A stretch of 64,000 nucleotides of DNA from Astropecten irregularis (taxonomy: Eukaryota; Echinodermata; Asteroidea; Paxillosida; Astropectinidae). The translations under genes and the position numbers were made by a program. This document shows positions 23,310 through 36,148 of the stretch, piece after piece. The stretch lies in assembly GCA_963971285.1 (NCBI GenBank), contig OZ020251.1, forward strand, positions 9,362,001-9,426,000, read 5' to 3'. The notes beneath the pieces are model-generated. The model made no database searches, was not told where the DNA came from, and saw only the letters and a program-made list of their open reading frames with translations. Every line of letters starts with the position of its first letter. Position 1 is the stretch's first letter.

Positions 23310-24225
23310 TGTGTATCATTATATATGACAGCCCGCGGTCAAATCCTATATTTTGAACACGATCTTTGAAATCTGGCTGCTCATTTCTGGGGCAGACTGA
23401 GGAAAAACAAAATTACACGTGTCTTTTTATTTTCAGTCTAGATCATAGATCTGAATTTTTGAACCTGAAGTCGCCTTGCATAGCGAAATCTGTAATGATA
23501 TATAAATCATAATATGACGTTCTACACTGTATGTGTATTATTATATGGCAGCGCGCTGTCAAATCCAATATTTGAAAACGATCTTCGAAATCTGGCTGGT
23601 CATTTCTGGGGCAGACTGAGGAAAAACAAAATTACACGTGTCCTTTTATTCTCAGTCTAGAACATAGATCTGAATTTTTGAACGTGAAGTCGCCCTGCAT
23701 AGTGAAATCTGTAATGATTTATAAATCATGTTATGACGTTCTACACTGTATGTGTATTATTAAATGGCGCGCTGTCAAATCCAATATTTGAAAACGATCT
23801 TTGAAATCTGGCTGCTCATTTCTGGGGCAGACTGAGGAAAAACAAAATTACACGTGTCTTTTTATTTTCAGTCTAGATCATAGATCTGAATTTTTGAACC
23901 TGAAGTCGCCCTGCATAGCGAAATGTGTAATGATTTATAAATCATTTTATGACGTTCTACACTGTATGTGTATTATTATATGGCAACGCGCTGTCAACTC
24001 CAATATTTGAAACTATCTTTGAAATCTGGCTGCTCATTTCTGGGGCAGACTGAGGAAAAACAAAATTACACGTGCCTTTTTATTTTCAGTCTAGAACATA
24101 GATCTGAATTTTTGAACCTGAAGTCGCCCTGCATAGCGAAATCTGTAATGATTTATAAATCATGTTATGACGTTCTACACTGTATGTGTATTATATGTGG
24201 CAGTCTTATTCTATATTTTGAACAC

Positions 24226-24444
24226 GATCTTTGAAATCTGGCTGCTCAATTATGGGGCAAACTGAAGAAAATTCCAATTGCACTTGTCTTTTTATTTTCA
24301 GTCTAGATAAGCGATCTTAATTTCTAATCCTGAAGTCCCCCTGCGAAGCAAAATCTGTAATGATTTATGAATCATGTTATGACGTTCTACACTGTATGTG
24401 TATTATTATATTGCAGCGCGCTGTCAAATCCAATATTTGAAAAC
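24226..24444 (+). repeat. B/A hybrid monomer, copy 1
   Basis: The first ~130 bp are B type (CTCAATTATGGGGC, AAATTCCAATTGCACTTG, AGTCCCCCTGCG). The rest is A type (AATCATGTTATGACG, CGCGCTG, AAATCC) and no insert is present. The switch lies between AAATCTGTAATG and the end of the 16 bp palindrome. Seven other copies start at 25,310, 29,222, 30,306, 32,045, 32,695, 36,630 and 38,702. Confidence 0.85.
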
Positions 24445-25309
24445 GATCTTTGAAATCTGGCTGCTCATTTCTGGGGCAGACTGAGGAAAAACAAAATTAC
24501 ACGTGTCTTTTTATTTTCAGTCTAGATCATAGATCTGAATTTTTGAACCTGAAGTCGCCTTGCATAGCGAAATCTGTAATGATATATAAATCATGTTATG
24601 ACGTTCTACACTGTATGTGTATTATTATATGGCAGCGCGCTGTCAAATCCAATATTTGAAAACGATCTTCGAAATCTGGCTGGTCATTTCTGGGGCAGAC
24701 TGAGGAAAAACAAAATTACACGTGTCTTTTTATTTTCAGTCTAGAACATAGATCTGAATTTTTGAACGTGAAGTCGCCCTGCATAGTGAAATCTGTAATG
24801 ATTTATAAATCATGTTATGACGTTCTACACTGTATGTGTATTATTAAATGGCGCGTCATCAAATCCAATATTTGAAAACGATCTTTGAAATCTGGCTGCT
24901 CATTTCTGGGGCAGACTGAGGAAAAACAAAATTACACGTGTCTTTTTATTTTCAGTCTAGATCATAGATCTGAATTTTTGAACCTGAAGTCGCCCTGCAT
25001 AGCGAAATGTGTAATGATTTATAAATCATTTTATGACGTTCTACACTGTATGTGTATTATTATATGGCAACGCGCTGTCAACTCCAATATTTGAAACTAT
25101 CTTTGAAATCTGGCTGCTCATTTCTGGGGCAGACTGAGGAAAAACAAAATTACACGTGTCTTTTTATTTTCAGTCTAGAACATAGATCTGAATTTTTGAA
25201 CCTGAAGTCGCCCTGCATAGCGAAATCTGTAATGATTTATAAATCATGTTATGACGTTGTACACTGTATGTGTATTATATGTGGCAGTCTAATTCTATAT
25301 TTTGAACAC

Positions 25310-25528
25310 GATCTTTGAAATCTGGCTGCTCAATTATGGGGCAAACTGAAGAAAATTCCAATTGCACTTGTCTTTTTATTTTCAGTCTAGATAAGCGATC
25401 TTAATTTCTAATCCTGAAGTCCCCCTGCGAAGCAAAATCTGTAATGATTTATAAATCATGTTATGACGTTCTACACTGTATGTGTATTATTATATTGCAG
25501 CGCGCTGTCAAATCCAATATTTGGAAAC
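25310..25528 (+). repeat. B/A hybrid monomer, copy 2
   Basis: Same B-to-A switch as 24,226. It differs in ATGATTTATAAATCATG, a restored palindrome where copy 1 has ATGATTTATGAATCATG, and ends TTTGGAAAC. Confidence 0.85.
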
Positions 25529-26184
25529 GATCTTTGAAATCTGGCTGCTCATTTCTGGGGCAGACTGAGGAAAAACAAAATTACACGTGTCTTTTTATTT
25601 TCAGTGTAGATCATAGATCTGAATTTTTGAACCTGAAGTCGCCTTGCATAGCGAAATCTGTAATGATATATAAATCATGTTATGACGTTCTACACTGTAT
25701 GTGTATTATTATATGGCAGCGCGCTGTCAAATCCAATATTTGAAAACGATCTTCGAAATCTGGCTGGTCATTTCTGGGGCAGACTGAGGAAAAACAAAAT
25801 TACACGTGTCTTTTTATTTTCAGTCTAGAACATAGATCTGAATTTTTGAACGTGAAGTCGCCCTGCATAGTGAAATCTGTAATGATTTATAAATCATGTT
25901 ATGACGTTCTACACTGTATGTGTATTATTATATGGCAGCGCGCTGTCAAATCCAATATTTGAAAACGATCTTTGAAATCTGGCTGCTCATTTCTGGGGCA
26001 GACTGAGGAAAAACAAAATTACACGTGTCTTTTTATTTTCAGTGTAGATCATAGATCTGAAATTTTGAACCTTAAGTCGCCCTGCATAGCGAAAACTTTA
26101 ATGATTTATAAATCATGTTATGACGTTCTACACTGTATGTGTATTATTATATGGCAGCGTGCTGTCAACTCCAATATTTGAAAC

Positions 26185-26276
26185 TGTCTTTGAAATCTGG
26201 CTGCTCATTTCTGGGGCAGACTGAGGAAAAACAAAATTACACGTGTCTTTTTATTTTCAATCCAATATTTGAAAAC
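26185..26276 (+). repeat. 92 bp internally deleted monomer, copy 2
   Basis: Identical deletion junction to 22,494-22,585 but begins TGTCTTTG instead of GATCTTTG, so the deleted 3' part was attached to a different 5' neighbour. Confidence 0.88.
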
Positions 26277-26467
26277 GATCTTTGAAATCTGGCTGCTCAA
26301 TTATGGGGCAAACTGAAGAAAATTCCAATTGTACTTGTCTTTTTATTTTCAGTCTAGATCAGCGATCTTAATTTCTAATCCTGAAGTCCCCCTGCGAAGC
26401 AAAATCTGTAATGATTTATATATCACGTTATTACGCTCAACACTTTATGCGTGTTATATTTAGAATA

Positions 26468-27000
26468 CTAAACTCAATGAAATATTATAAGTGATTCACA
26501 CTAAAGTGTCGATTTTACGAAGCCCGAGGATCGATCGTACCCCCATCGTATCCTACGTAGGGCTGCAAGGCACAATTCATAGGTCATACTACTAATAGTT
26601 TGAGGTTACTGCAGTCCCACTTATTGGGCCGTTAGAATTATTTGTTTCACGATTTTTTATTTCGTCCTTCGCACTAACGTCCCACGCTAAGCAATGCAGT
26701 AAAACATAAAATCATAAACCGATCACCTAAAAAATTTCTGAAATCAAGCGAAAACATTGCACCTCCTCCTAAAAAAATCCTAACGCGCTTTAGCAATGAG
26801 CCCGTGTACAAACCATATTACGAAGGCTGGGATCTTGACCATAATTCACTGACTATGCCAGACGACTGGCTCATGCCATGCTTAAAGGCAAGCCCATAGA
26901 GCCTGCGTGGAAAAAAATGAGTTGTGACATGAAATGGTCCTGGATTATGTTTGTCATAGTCAGTTAGATGCGGTCTAGTTTCCACCTTCGTGCATAAGTT
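26468..27000 (+). repeat. 533 bp insert, copy 7
   Basis: Left arm 26,277-26,467; right arm 27,001-27,051. Matches copy 6 except for AAAAAATTTCTGAAATC. It ends the first 4,996 bp unit. Confidence 0.93.
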
Positions 27001-27489
27001 TGTGTATCATTATATATGACAGCCCGCGGTCAAATCCTATATTTTGAACACGATCTTTGAAATCTGGCTGCTCATTTCTGGGGCAGACTGAGGAAAAACA
27101 AAATTACACGTGTCTTTTTATTTTCAGTCTAGATCATAGATCTGAATTTTTGAACCTGAAGTCGCCTTGCATAGCGAAATCTGTAATGATATATAAATCA
27201 TGTTATGACGTTCTACACTGTATGTATATTATTATATTGCAGCGCGCTGTCAAATCCAATATTTGAAAACGATCTTTGAAATCTGGCTGCTCATTTCTGG
27301 GGCAGACTGAGGAAAAACAAAATTACACGTGTCTTTTTATTTTCAGTCTAGATCATAGATCTGAAATTTTGAACCTGAAGTCGCTCTGCATAGCGAAAAC
27401 TGTAATGATTTATCAATCATGTTATGACGTTCTACACTGTATGTGTATTATTATATGGCAGCGCGCTGTCAAATCCAATATTTGAAAAC

Positions 27490-27581
27490 GATCTTTGAAA
27501 TCTGGCTGCTCATTTCTGGGGCAGACTGAGGAAAAACAAAATTACACGTGTCTTTTTATTTTCAATCCAATATTTGAAAAC
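27490..27581 (+). repeat. 92 bp internally deleted monomer, copy 3
   Basis: Copy of 22,494-22,585 within the 4,996 bp duplication, at exact offset. Confidence 0.88.
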
Positions 27582-27772
27582 GATCTTTGAAATCTGGCTG
27601 CTCAATTATGGGGCAAACTGAAGAAAATTCCAATTGTACTTGTCTTTTTATTTTCAGTCTAGATCAGCGATCTTAATTTCTAATCCTGAAGTCCCCCTGC
27701 GAAGCAAAATCTGTAATGATTTATATATCACGTTATTACGCTCAACACTTTATGCGTGTTATATTTAGAATA

Positions 27773-28305
27773 CTAAACTCAATGAAATATTATAAGTGAT
27801 TCACACTAAAGTGTCGATTTTACGAAGCCCGAGGATCGATCGTACCCCCATCGTATCCTACGTAGGGCTGCAAGGCACAATTCATAGGTCATACTACTAA
27901 TAGTTTGAGGTTACTGCAGTCCCACTTATTGGGCCGTTAGAATTATTTGTTTCACGATTTTTTATTTCGTCCTTCGCACTAACGTCCCACGCTAAGCAAT
28001 GCAGTAAAACATAAAATCATAAACCGATCACCTAAAAAATGTCTGAAATCAAGCGAAAACATTGCACCTCCTCCTAAAAAAATCCTAACGCGCTTTAGCA
28101 ATGAGCCCGTGTACAAACCATATTACGAAGGCTGGGATCTTGACCATAATTCACTGACTATGCCAGACGACTGACTTATGCCATGCTTAAAGGCAAGCCC
28201 ATAGAGCCTGCGTGGAAAAAAATGAGTTGTGACATGAAATGGTCCTGGATTATGTTTGTCATAGTCAGTTAGATGCGGTCTAGTTTCCACCTTCGTGCAT
28301 AAGTT
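27773..28305 (+). repeat. 533 bp insert, copy 8
   Basis: Left arm 27,582-27,772; right arm 28,306-28,356. Offset 4,996 from copy 6. It carries GACTGACTTATGCC where other copies have GACTGGCTCATGCC, which breaks the GCCAG/CTGGC hairpin. Confidence 0.93.
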
Positions 28306-29221
28306 TGTGTATCATTATATATGACAGCCCGCGGTCAAATCCTATATTTTGAACACGATCTTTGAAATCTGGCTGCTCATTTCTGGGGCAGACTGAGGAA
28401 AAACAAAATTACACGTGTCTTTTTATTTTCAGTCTAGATCATAGATCTGAATTTTTGAACCTGAAGTCGCCTTGCATAGCGAAATCTGTAATGATATATA
28501 AATCATAATATGACGTTCTACACTGTATGTGTATTATTATATGGCAGCGCGCTGTCAAATCCAATATTTGAAAACGATCTTCGAAATCTGGCTGGTCATT
28601 TCTGGGGCAGACTGAGGAAAAACAAAATTACACGTGTCCTTTTATTCTCAGTCTAGAACATAGATCTGAATTTTTGAACGTGAAGTCGCCCTGCATAGTG
28701 AAATCTGTAATGATTTATAAATCATGTTATGACGTTCTACACTGTATGTGTATTATTAAATGGCGCGCTGTCAAATCCAATATTTGAAAACGATCTTTGA
28801 AATCTGGCTGCTCATTTCTGGGGCAGACTGAGGAAAAACAAAATTACACGTGTCTTTTTATTTTCAGTCTAGATCATAGATCTGAATTTTTGAACCTGAA
28901 GTCGCCCTGCATAGCGAAATGTGTAATGATTTATAAATCATTTTATGACGTTCTACACTGTATGTGTATTATTATATGGCAACGCGCTGTCAACTCCAAT
29001 ATTTGAAACTATCTTTGAAATCTGGCTGCTCATTTCTGGGGCAGACTGAGGAAAAACAAAATTACACGTGCCTTTTTATTTTCAGTCTAGAACATAGATC
29101 TGAATTTTTGAACCTGAAGTCGCCCTGCATAGCGAAATCTGTAATGATTTATCAATCATGTTATGACGTTCTACACTGTATGTGTATTATATGTGGCAGT
29201 CTTATTCTATATTTTGAACAC

Positions 29222-29440
29222 GATCTTTGAAATCTGGCTGCTCAATTATGGGGCAAACTGAAGAAAATTCCAATTGCACTTGTCTTTTTATTTTCAGTCT
29301 AGATAAGCGATCTTAATTTCTAATCCTGAAGTCCCCCTGCGAAGCAAAATCTGTAATGATTTATGAATCATGTTATGACGTTCTACACTGTATGTGTATT
29401 ATTATATTGCAGCGCGCTGTCAAATCCAATATTTGAAAAC
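29222..29440 (+). repeat. B/A hybrid monomer, copy 3
   Basis: 4,996 bp copy of 24,226-24,444, including the ATGATTTATGAATCATG variant. Confidence 0.85.
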
Positions 29441-30305
29441 GATCTTTGAAATCTGGCTGCTCATTTCTGGGGCAGACTGAGGAAAAACAAAATTACACGT
29501 GTCTTTTTATTTTCAGTCTAGATCATAGATCTGAATTTTTGAACCTGAAGTCGCCTTGCATAGCGAAATCTGTAATGATATATAAATCATGTTATGACGT
29601 TCTACACTGTATGTGTATTATTATATGGCAGCGCGCTGTCAAATCCAATATTTGAAAACGATCTTCGAAATCTGGCTGGTCATTTCTGGGGCAGACTGAG
29701 GAAAAACAAAATTACACGTGTCTTTTTATTTTCAGTCTAGAACATAGATCTGAATTTTTGAAAGTGAAGTCGCCCTGCATAGTGAAATCTGTAATGATTT
29801 ATAAATCATGTTATGACGTTCTACACTGTATGTGTATTATTAAATGGCGCGTCATCAAATCCAATATTTGAAAACGATCTTTGAAATCTGGCTGCTCATT
29901 TCTGGGGCAGACTGAGGAAAAACAAAATTACACGTGTCTTTTTATTTTCAGTCTAGATCATAGATCTGAATTTTTGAACCTGAAGTCGCCCTGCATAGCG
30001 AAATGTGTAATGATTTATAAATCATTTTATGACGTTCTACACTGTATGTGTATTATTATATGGCAACGCGCTGTCAACTCCAATATTTGAAACTATCTTT
30101 GAAATCTGGCTGCTCATTTCTGGGGCAGACTGAGGAAAAACAAAATTACACGTGTCTTTTTATTTTCAGTCTAGAACATAGATCTGAATTTTTGAACCTG
30201 AAGTCGCCCTGCATAGCGAAATCTGTAATGATTTATAAATCATGTTATGACGTTGTACACTGTATGTGTATTATATGTGGCAGTCTAATTCTATATTTTG
30301 AACAC

Positions 30306-30524
30306 GATCTTTGAAATCTGGCTGCTCAATTATGGGGCAAACTGAAGAAAATTCCAATTGCACTTGTCTTTTTATTTTCAGTCTAGATAAGCGATCTTAA
30401 TTTCTAATCCTGAAGTCCCCCTGCGAAGCAAAATCTGTAATGATTTATAAATCATGTTATGACGTTCTACACTGTATGTGTATTATTATATTGCAGCGCG
30501 CTGTCAAATCCAATATTTGGAAAC
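30306..30524 (+). repeat. B/A hybrid monomer, copy 4
   Basis: 4,996 bp copy of 25,310-25,528, including the TTTGGAAAC end. Confidence 0.85.
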
Positions 30525-31255
30525 GATCTTTGAAATCTGGCTGCTCATTTCTGGGGCAGACTGAGGAAAAACAAAATTACACGTGTCTTTTTATTTTCAG
30601 TGTAGATCATAGATCTGAATTTTTGAACCTGAAGTCGCCTTGCATAGCGAAATCTGTAATGATATATAAATCATGTTATGACGTTCTACACTGTATGTGT
30701 ATTATTATATGGCAGCGCGCTGTCAAATCCAATATTTGAAAACGATCTTCGAAATCTGGCTGGTCATTTCTGGGGCAGACTGAGGAAAAACAAAATTACA
30801 CGTGTCTTTTTATTTTCAGTCTAGAACATAGATCTGAATTTTTGAACGTGAAGTCGCCCTGCATAGTGAAATCTGTAATGATTTATAAATCATGTTATGA
30901 CGTTCTACACTGTATGTGTATTATTATATGGCAGCGCGCTGTCAAATCCAATATTTGAAAACGATCTTTGAAATCTGGCTGCTCATTTCTGGGGCAGACT
31001 GAGGAAAAACAAAATTACACGTGTCTTTTTATTTTCAGTGTAGATCATAGATCTGAAATTTTGAACCTTAAGTCGCCCTGCATAGCGAAAACTTTAATGA
31101 TTTATAAATCATGTTATGACGTTCTACACTGTATGTGTATTATTATATGGCAGCGTGCTGTCAACTCCAATATTTGAAACTGTCTTTGAAATCTGGCTGC
31201 TCATTTCTGGGGCAGACTGAGGAAAAACAAAATTACACGTGTCTTTTTATTTTCA

Positions 31256-32044
31256 GTCTAGATCATAGATCTGAATTTTTGAACGTGAAGTCGCCCTGCA
31301 TAGTGAAATCTGTAATGATTTATAAATCATGTTATGACGTTCTACACTGTATGTGTATTATTAAATGGCGCGTCATCAAATCCAATATTTGAAAACGATC
31401 TTTGAAATCTGGCTGCTCATTTCTGGGGCAGACTGAGGAAAAACAAAATTACACGTGTCTTTTTATTTTCAGTGTAGATCATAGATCTGAAATTTTGAAC
31501 CTTAAGTCGCCCTGCATAGCGAAAACTTTAATGATTTATAAATCATGTTATGACGTTCTACACTGTATGTGTATTATTGTATGGCAGCGCGCTGACAACT
31601 CCAATATTTGAAACTATCTTGGAAATCTGGCTGCTCATTTCTGGGGCAGACTGAGGAAAAACAAAATTACACGTGTCTTTTTATTTTCAGTCTAGATCAT
31701 AGATCTGAATTTTTGAACCTGAAGTCGCCTTGCATAGCGAAATGTGTAATGATTTATAAATCATTTTATGACGTTCTACACTGTATGTGTATTATTATAT
31801 GGCAACGCGCTGTCAACTCCAATATTTGAAACTATCTTTGAAATCTGGCTGCTCATTTCTGGGGCAGACTGAGGAAAAACAAAATTACACGTGTCTTTTT
31901 ATTTTCAGTCTAGAACATAGATCTGAATTTTTGAACCTGAAGTCGCCCTGCATAGCGAAATCTGTAATGATTTATAAATCATGTTATGACGTTGTACACT
32001 GTATGTGTATTATATGTGGCAGTCTAATTCTATATTTTGAACAC
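31256..32044 (+). repeat. Mosaic monomers after the 4,996 bp repeat
   Basis: Monomers resembling several earlier ones in a new order: GTGAAGTCGCCCTGCATAGTG with AAATGGCGCGTCATC, then GAAATTTTGAACCTTAAG with GTATGGCAGCGCGCTGACAAC. The second type, with TATCTTGG after it, becomes a fixed member of the 1,643 bp unit after 40 kb. Confidence 0.7.
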
Positions 32045-33344
32045 GATCTTTGAAATCTGGCTGCTCAATTATGGGGCAAACTGAAGAAAATTCCAATTGC
32101 ACTTGTCTTTTTATTTTCAGTCTAGATAAGCGATCTTAATTTCTAATCCTGAAGTCCCCCTGCGATGCAAAATCTGTAATGATTTATAAATCATGTTATG
32201 ACGTTCTACACTGTATGTGTATTATTATATTGCAGCGCGCTGTCAAATCCAATATTTGAAAACGATCTTTGAAATCTGGCTGCTCATTTCTGGGGCAGAC
32301 TGAGGAAAAACAAAATTACACGTGTCTTTTTATTTTCAGTGTAGATCATAGATCTGAATTTTTGAACCTGAAGTCGCCTTGCATAGCGAAATCTGTAATG
32401 ATATATAAATCATGTTATGACGTTCTACACTGTATGTGTATTATTATATGGCAGCGCGCTGTCAAATCCAATATTTGAAAACGATCTTCGAAATCTGGCT
32501 GGTCATTTCTGGGGCAGACTGAGGAAAAACAAAATTACACGTGTCTTTTTATTTTCAGTCTAGAACATAGATCTGAATTTTTGAACCTGAAGTCGCCCTG
32601 CATAGCGAAATCTGTAATGATTTATAAATCATGTTATGACGTTGTACACTGTATGTGTATTATATGTGGCAGTCTAATTCTATATTTTGAACACGATCTT
32701 TGAAATCTGGCTGCTCAATTATGGGGCAAACTGAAGAAAATTCCAATTGCACTTGTCTTTTTATTTTCAGTCTAGATAAGCGATCTTAATTTCTAATCCT
32801 GAAGTCCCCCTGCGAAGCAAAATCTGTAATGATTTATAAATCATGTTATGACGTTCTACACTGTATGTGTATTATTATATTGCAGCGCGCTGTCAAATCC
32901 AATATTTGAAAACGATCTTTGAAATCTGGCTGCTCATTTCTGGGGCAGACTGAGGAAAAACAAAATTACACGTGTCTTTTTATTTTCAGTGTAGATCATA
33001 GATCTGAATTTTTGAACCTGAAGTCGCCTTGCATAGCGAAATCTGTAATGATATATAAATCATGTTATGACGTTCTACACTGTATGTGTATTATTATATG
33101 GCAGCGCGCTGTCAAATCCAATATTTGAAAACGATCTTCGAAATCTGGCTGGTCATTTCTGGGGCAGACTGAGGAAAAACAAAATTACACGTGTCTTTTT
33201 ATTTTCAGTCTAGAACATAGATCTGAATTTTTGAACGTGAAGTCGCCCTGCATAGTGAAATCTGTAATGATTTATAAATCATGTTATGACGTTCTACACT
33301 GTATGTGTATTATTATATGGCAGCGCGCTGTCAAATCCAATATT
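32045..33344 (+). repeat. Three-monomer repeat, 650 bp x 2
   Basis: 32,045-32,694 and 32,695-33,344 each start with a B/A hybrid monomer (hybrids 5 and 6, 219 bp) and continue with the TTCGAAATCTGGCTGGTC type. The third monomer differs: it ends in the 212 bp GAACACGATC junction in the first copy and in CAAATCC in the second. One marker difference is TGCGATGCAA (32,163) versus TGCGAAGCAA. Confidence 0.82.
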
Positions 33345-33972
33345 TGAAAACGATCTTTGAAATCTGGCTGCTCATTTCTGGGGCAGACTGAGGAAAAACA
33401 AAATTACACGTGTCTTTTTATTTTCAGTGTAGATCATAGATCTGAAATTTTGAACCTTAAGTCGCCCTGCATAGCGAAAACTTTAATGATTTATAAATCA
33501 TGTTATGACGTTCTACACTGTATGTGTATTATTATATGGCAGCGTGCTGTCAACTCCAATATTTGAAACTGTCTTTGAAATCTGGCTGCTCATTTCTGGG
33601 GCAGACTGAGGAAAAACAAAATTACACGTGTCTTTTTATTTTCAGTCTAGATCATAGATCTGAATTTTTGAACCTGAAGTCGCCCTGCATAGCGAAAACT
33701 TTAATGATTTATAAATCATGTTATGACGTTCTACACTGTATGTGTATTATATGTGGCAGTCTAATTCTATATTTTGAACACGATCTTTGAAATCTGGCTT
33801 CTCAATTATGGGGCAAACTGAAGAAAATTCCAATTGTACTTGTCTTTTTATTTTCAGTCTAGATCAGCGATCTTAATTTCTAATCCTGAAGTCCCCTTGC
33901 GAAGCAAAATCTGTAATGATTTATATATCACGTTATTACGCTCAACACTTTATGCGTGTTATATTTAGAATA

Positions 33973-34505
33973 CTAAACTCAATGAAATATTATAAGTGAT
34001 TCACACTAAAGTGTCGATTTTACGAAGCCCGAGGATCGATCGTACCCCCATCGTATCCTACGTAGGGCTGCAAGGCACAATTCATAGGTCATACTACTAA
34101 TAGTTTGAGGTTACTGCAGTCCCACTTATTGGGCAGTTAGAATTATTTGTTTCACGATTTTTTATTTCGTCCTTCGCACTAACGTCCCACGCTAAGCAAT
34201 GCAGTAAAACATAAAATCATAAACCGATCACCTAAAAAATGTCTGAAATCAAGCGAAAACATTCCACCTCCTCCTAAAAAAATCCTAACGCGCTTTAGCA
34301 ATGAGCCCGTGTACAAACCATATTACGAAGGCTGGGATCTTGACCATAATTCACTGACTATGCCAGACGACTGGCTCATGCCATGCTTAAAGGCAAGCCC
34401 ATAGAGCCTGCGTGGAAAAAAATGAGTTGTGACATGAAATGGTCCTGGATTATGTTTGTCATAGTCAGTTAGATGCGGTCTAGTTTCCACCTTCGTGCAT
34501 AAGTT
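33973..34505 (+). repeat. 533 bp insert, copy 9
   Basis: Left arm 33,782-33,972; right arm 34,506-34,556. Has TGGGCAGTTAG where most copies have TGGGCCGTTAG, and CATTCCACCTCCTCC. Confidence 0.93.
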
Positions 34506-35615
34506 TGTGTATCATTATATACGACAGCCCGCGGTCAAATCCTATATTTTGAACACGATCTTTGAAATCTGGCTGCTCATTTCTGGGGCAGACTGAGGAA
34601 AAACAAAATTACACGTGTCTTTTTATTTTGAGTCTAGATCATAGATCTGAATTTTTGAACCTGAAGTCGCCCTGCATAGCGAAATGTGTAATGATTTATA
34701 AATCATTTTATGACGTTCTACACTGTATGTGTATTATTATATGGCAGCGCGCTGTCAAATCCAATATTTGAAAACGATCTTCGAAATCTGGCTGGTCATT
34801 TCTGGGGCAGACTGAGGAAAAACAAAATTACACGTGTCTTTTTATTTTCAGTCTAGAACATAGATCTGAATTTTTGAACGTGAAGTCGCCCTGCATAGTG
34901 AAATCTGTAATGATTTATAAATCATGTTATGACGTTCTACACTGTATGTGTATTATTATATGGCAGCGCGCTGTCAAATCCAATATTTGAAAACGATCTT
35001 TGAAATCTGGCTGCTCATTTCTGGGGCAGACTGAGGAAAAACAAAATTACACGTGTCTTTTTATTTTCAGTGTAGATCATAGATCTGAAATTTTGAACCT
35101 TAAGTCGCCCTGCATAGCGAAAACTTTAATGATTTATAAATCATGTTATGACGTTCTACACTGTATGTGTATTATTATATGGCAGCGTGCTGTCAACTCC
35201 AATATTTGAAACTGTCTTTGAAATCTGGCTGCTCATTTCTGGGGCAGACTGAGGAAAAACAAAATTACACGTGTCTTTTTATTTTCAGTCTAGATCATAG
35301 ATCTGAATTTTTGAACCTGAAGTCGCCCTGCATAGCGAAAACTTTAATGATTTATAAATCATGTTATGACGTTCTACACTGTATGTGTATTATATGTGGC
35401 AGTCTAATTCTATATTTTGAACACGATCTTTGAAATCTGGCTTCTCAATTATGGGGCAAACTGAAGAAAATTCCAATTGTACTTGTCTTTTTATTTTCAG
35501 TCTAGATCAGCGATCTTAATTTCTAATCCTGAAGTCCCCTTGCGAAGCAAAATCTGTAATGATTTATATATCACGTTATTACGCTCAACACTTTATGCGT
35601 GTTATATTTAGAATA

Positions 35616-36148
35616 CTAAACTCAATGAAATATTATAAGTGATTCACACTAAAGTGTCGATTTTACGAAGCCCGAGGATCGATCGTACCCCCATCGTATC
35701 CTACGTAGGGCTGCAAGGCACAATTCATAGGTCATACTACTAATAGTTTGAGGTTACTGCAGTCCCACTTATTGGGCAGTTAGAATTATTTGTTTCACGA
35801 TTTTTTATTTCGTCCTTCGCACTAACGTCCCACGCTAAGCAATGCAGTAAAACATAAAATCATAAACCGATCACCTAAAAAATGTCTGAAATCAAGCGAA
35901 AACATTCCACCTCCTCCTAAAAAAATCCTAACGCGCTTTAGCAATGAGCCCGTGTACAAACCATATTACGAAGGCTGGGATCTTGACCATAATTCACTGA
36001 CTATGCCAGACGACTGGCTCATGCCATGCTTAAAGGCAAGCCCATAGAGCCTGCGTGGAAAAAAATGAGTTGTGACATGAAATGGTCCTGGATTATGTTT
36101 GTCATAGTCAGTTAGATGCGGTCTAGTTTCCACCTTCGTGCATAAGTT
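35616..36148 (+). repeat. 533 bp insert, copy 10
   Basis: Left arm 35,425-35,615; right arm 36,149-36,199. Same TGGGCAGTTAG marker as copy 9, 1,643 bp upstream. Confidence 0.93.

Larger units (their letters stand above)
22056..31255 (+). repeat. 4,996 bp tandem duplication (second copy 4.2 kb)
   Basis: 22,056-27,051 is followed immediately by 27,052-31,255, which matches at a constant offset of 4,996. The unit carries two inserts, two B/A hybrid monomers and two 92 bp deletion monomers. The match ends at 26,259/31,255, where the first copy enters a 92 bp deletion monomer and the second continues as a normal monomer. Only scattered substitutions separate the copies (for example near 22,234, 22,366, 24,763 and 26,734), indicating recent duplication. 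Confidence 0.92.
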
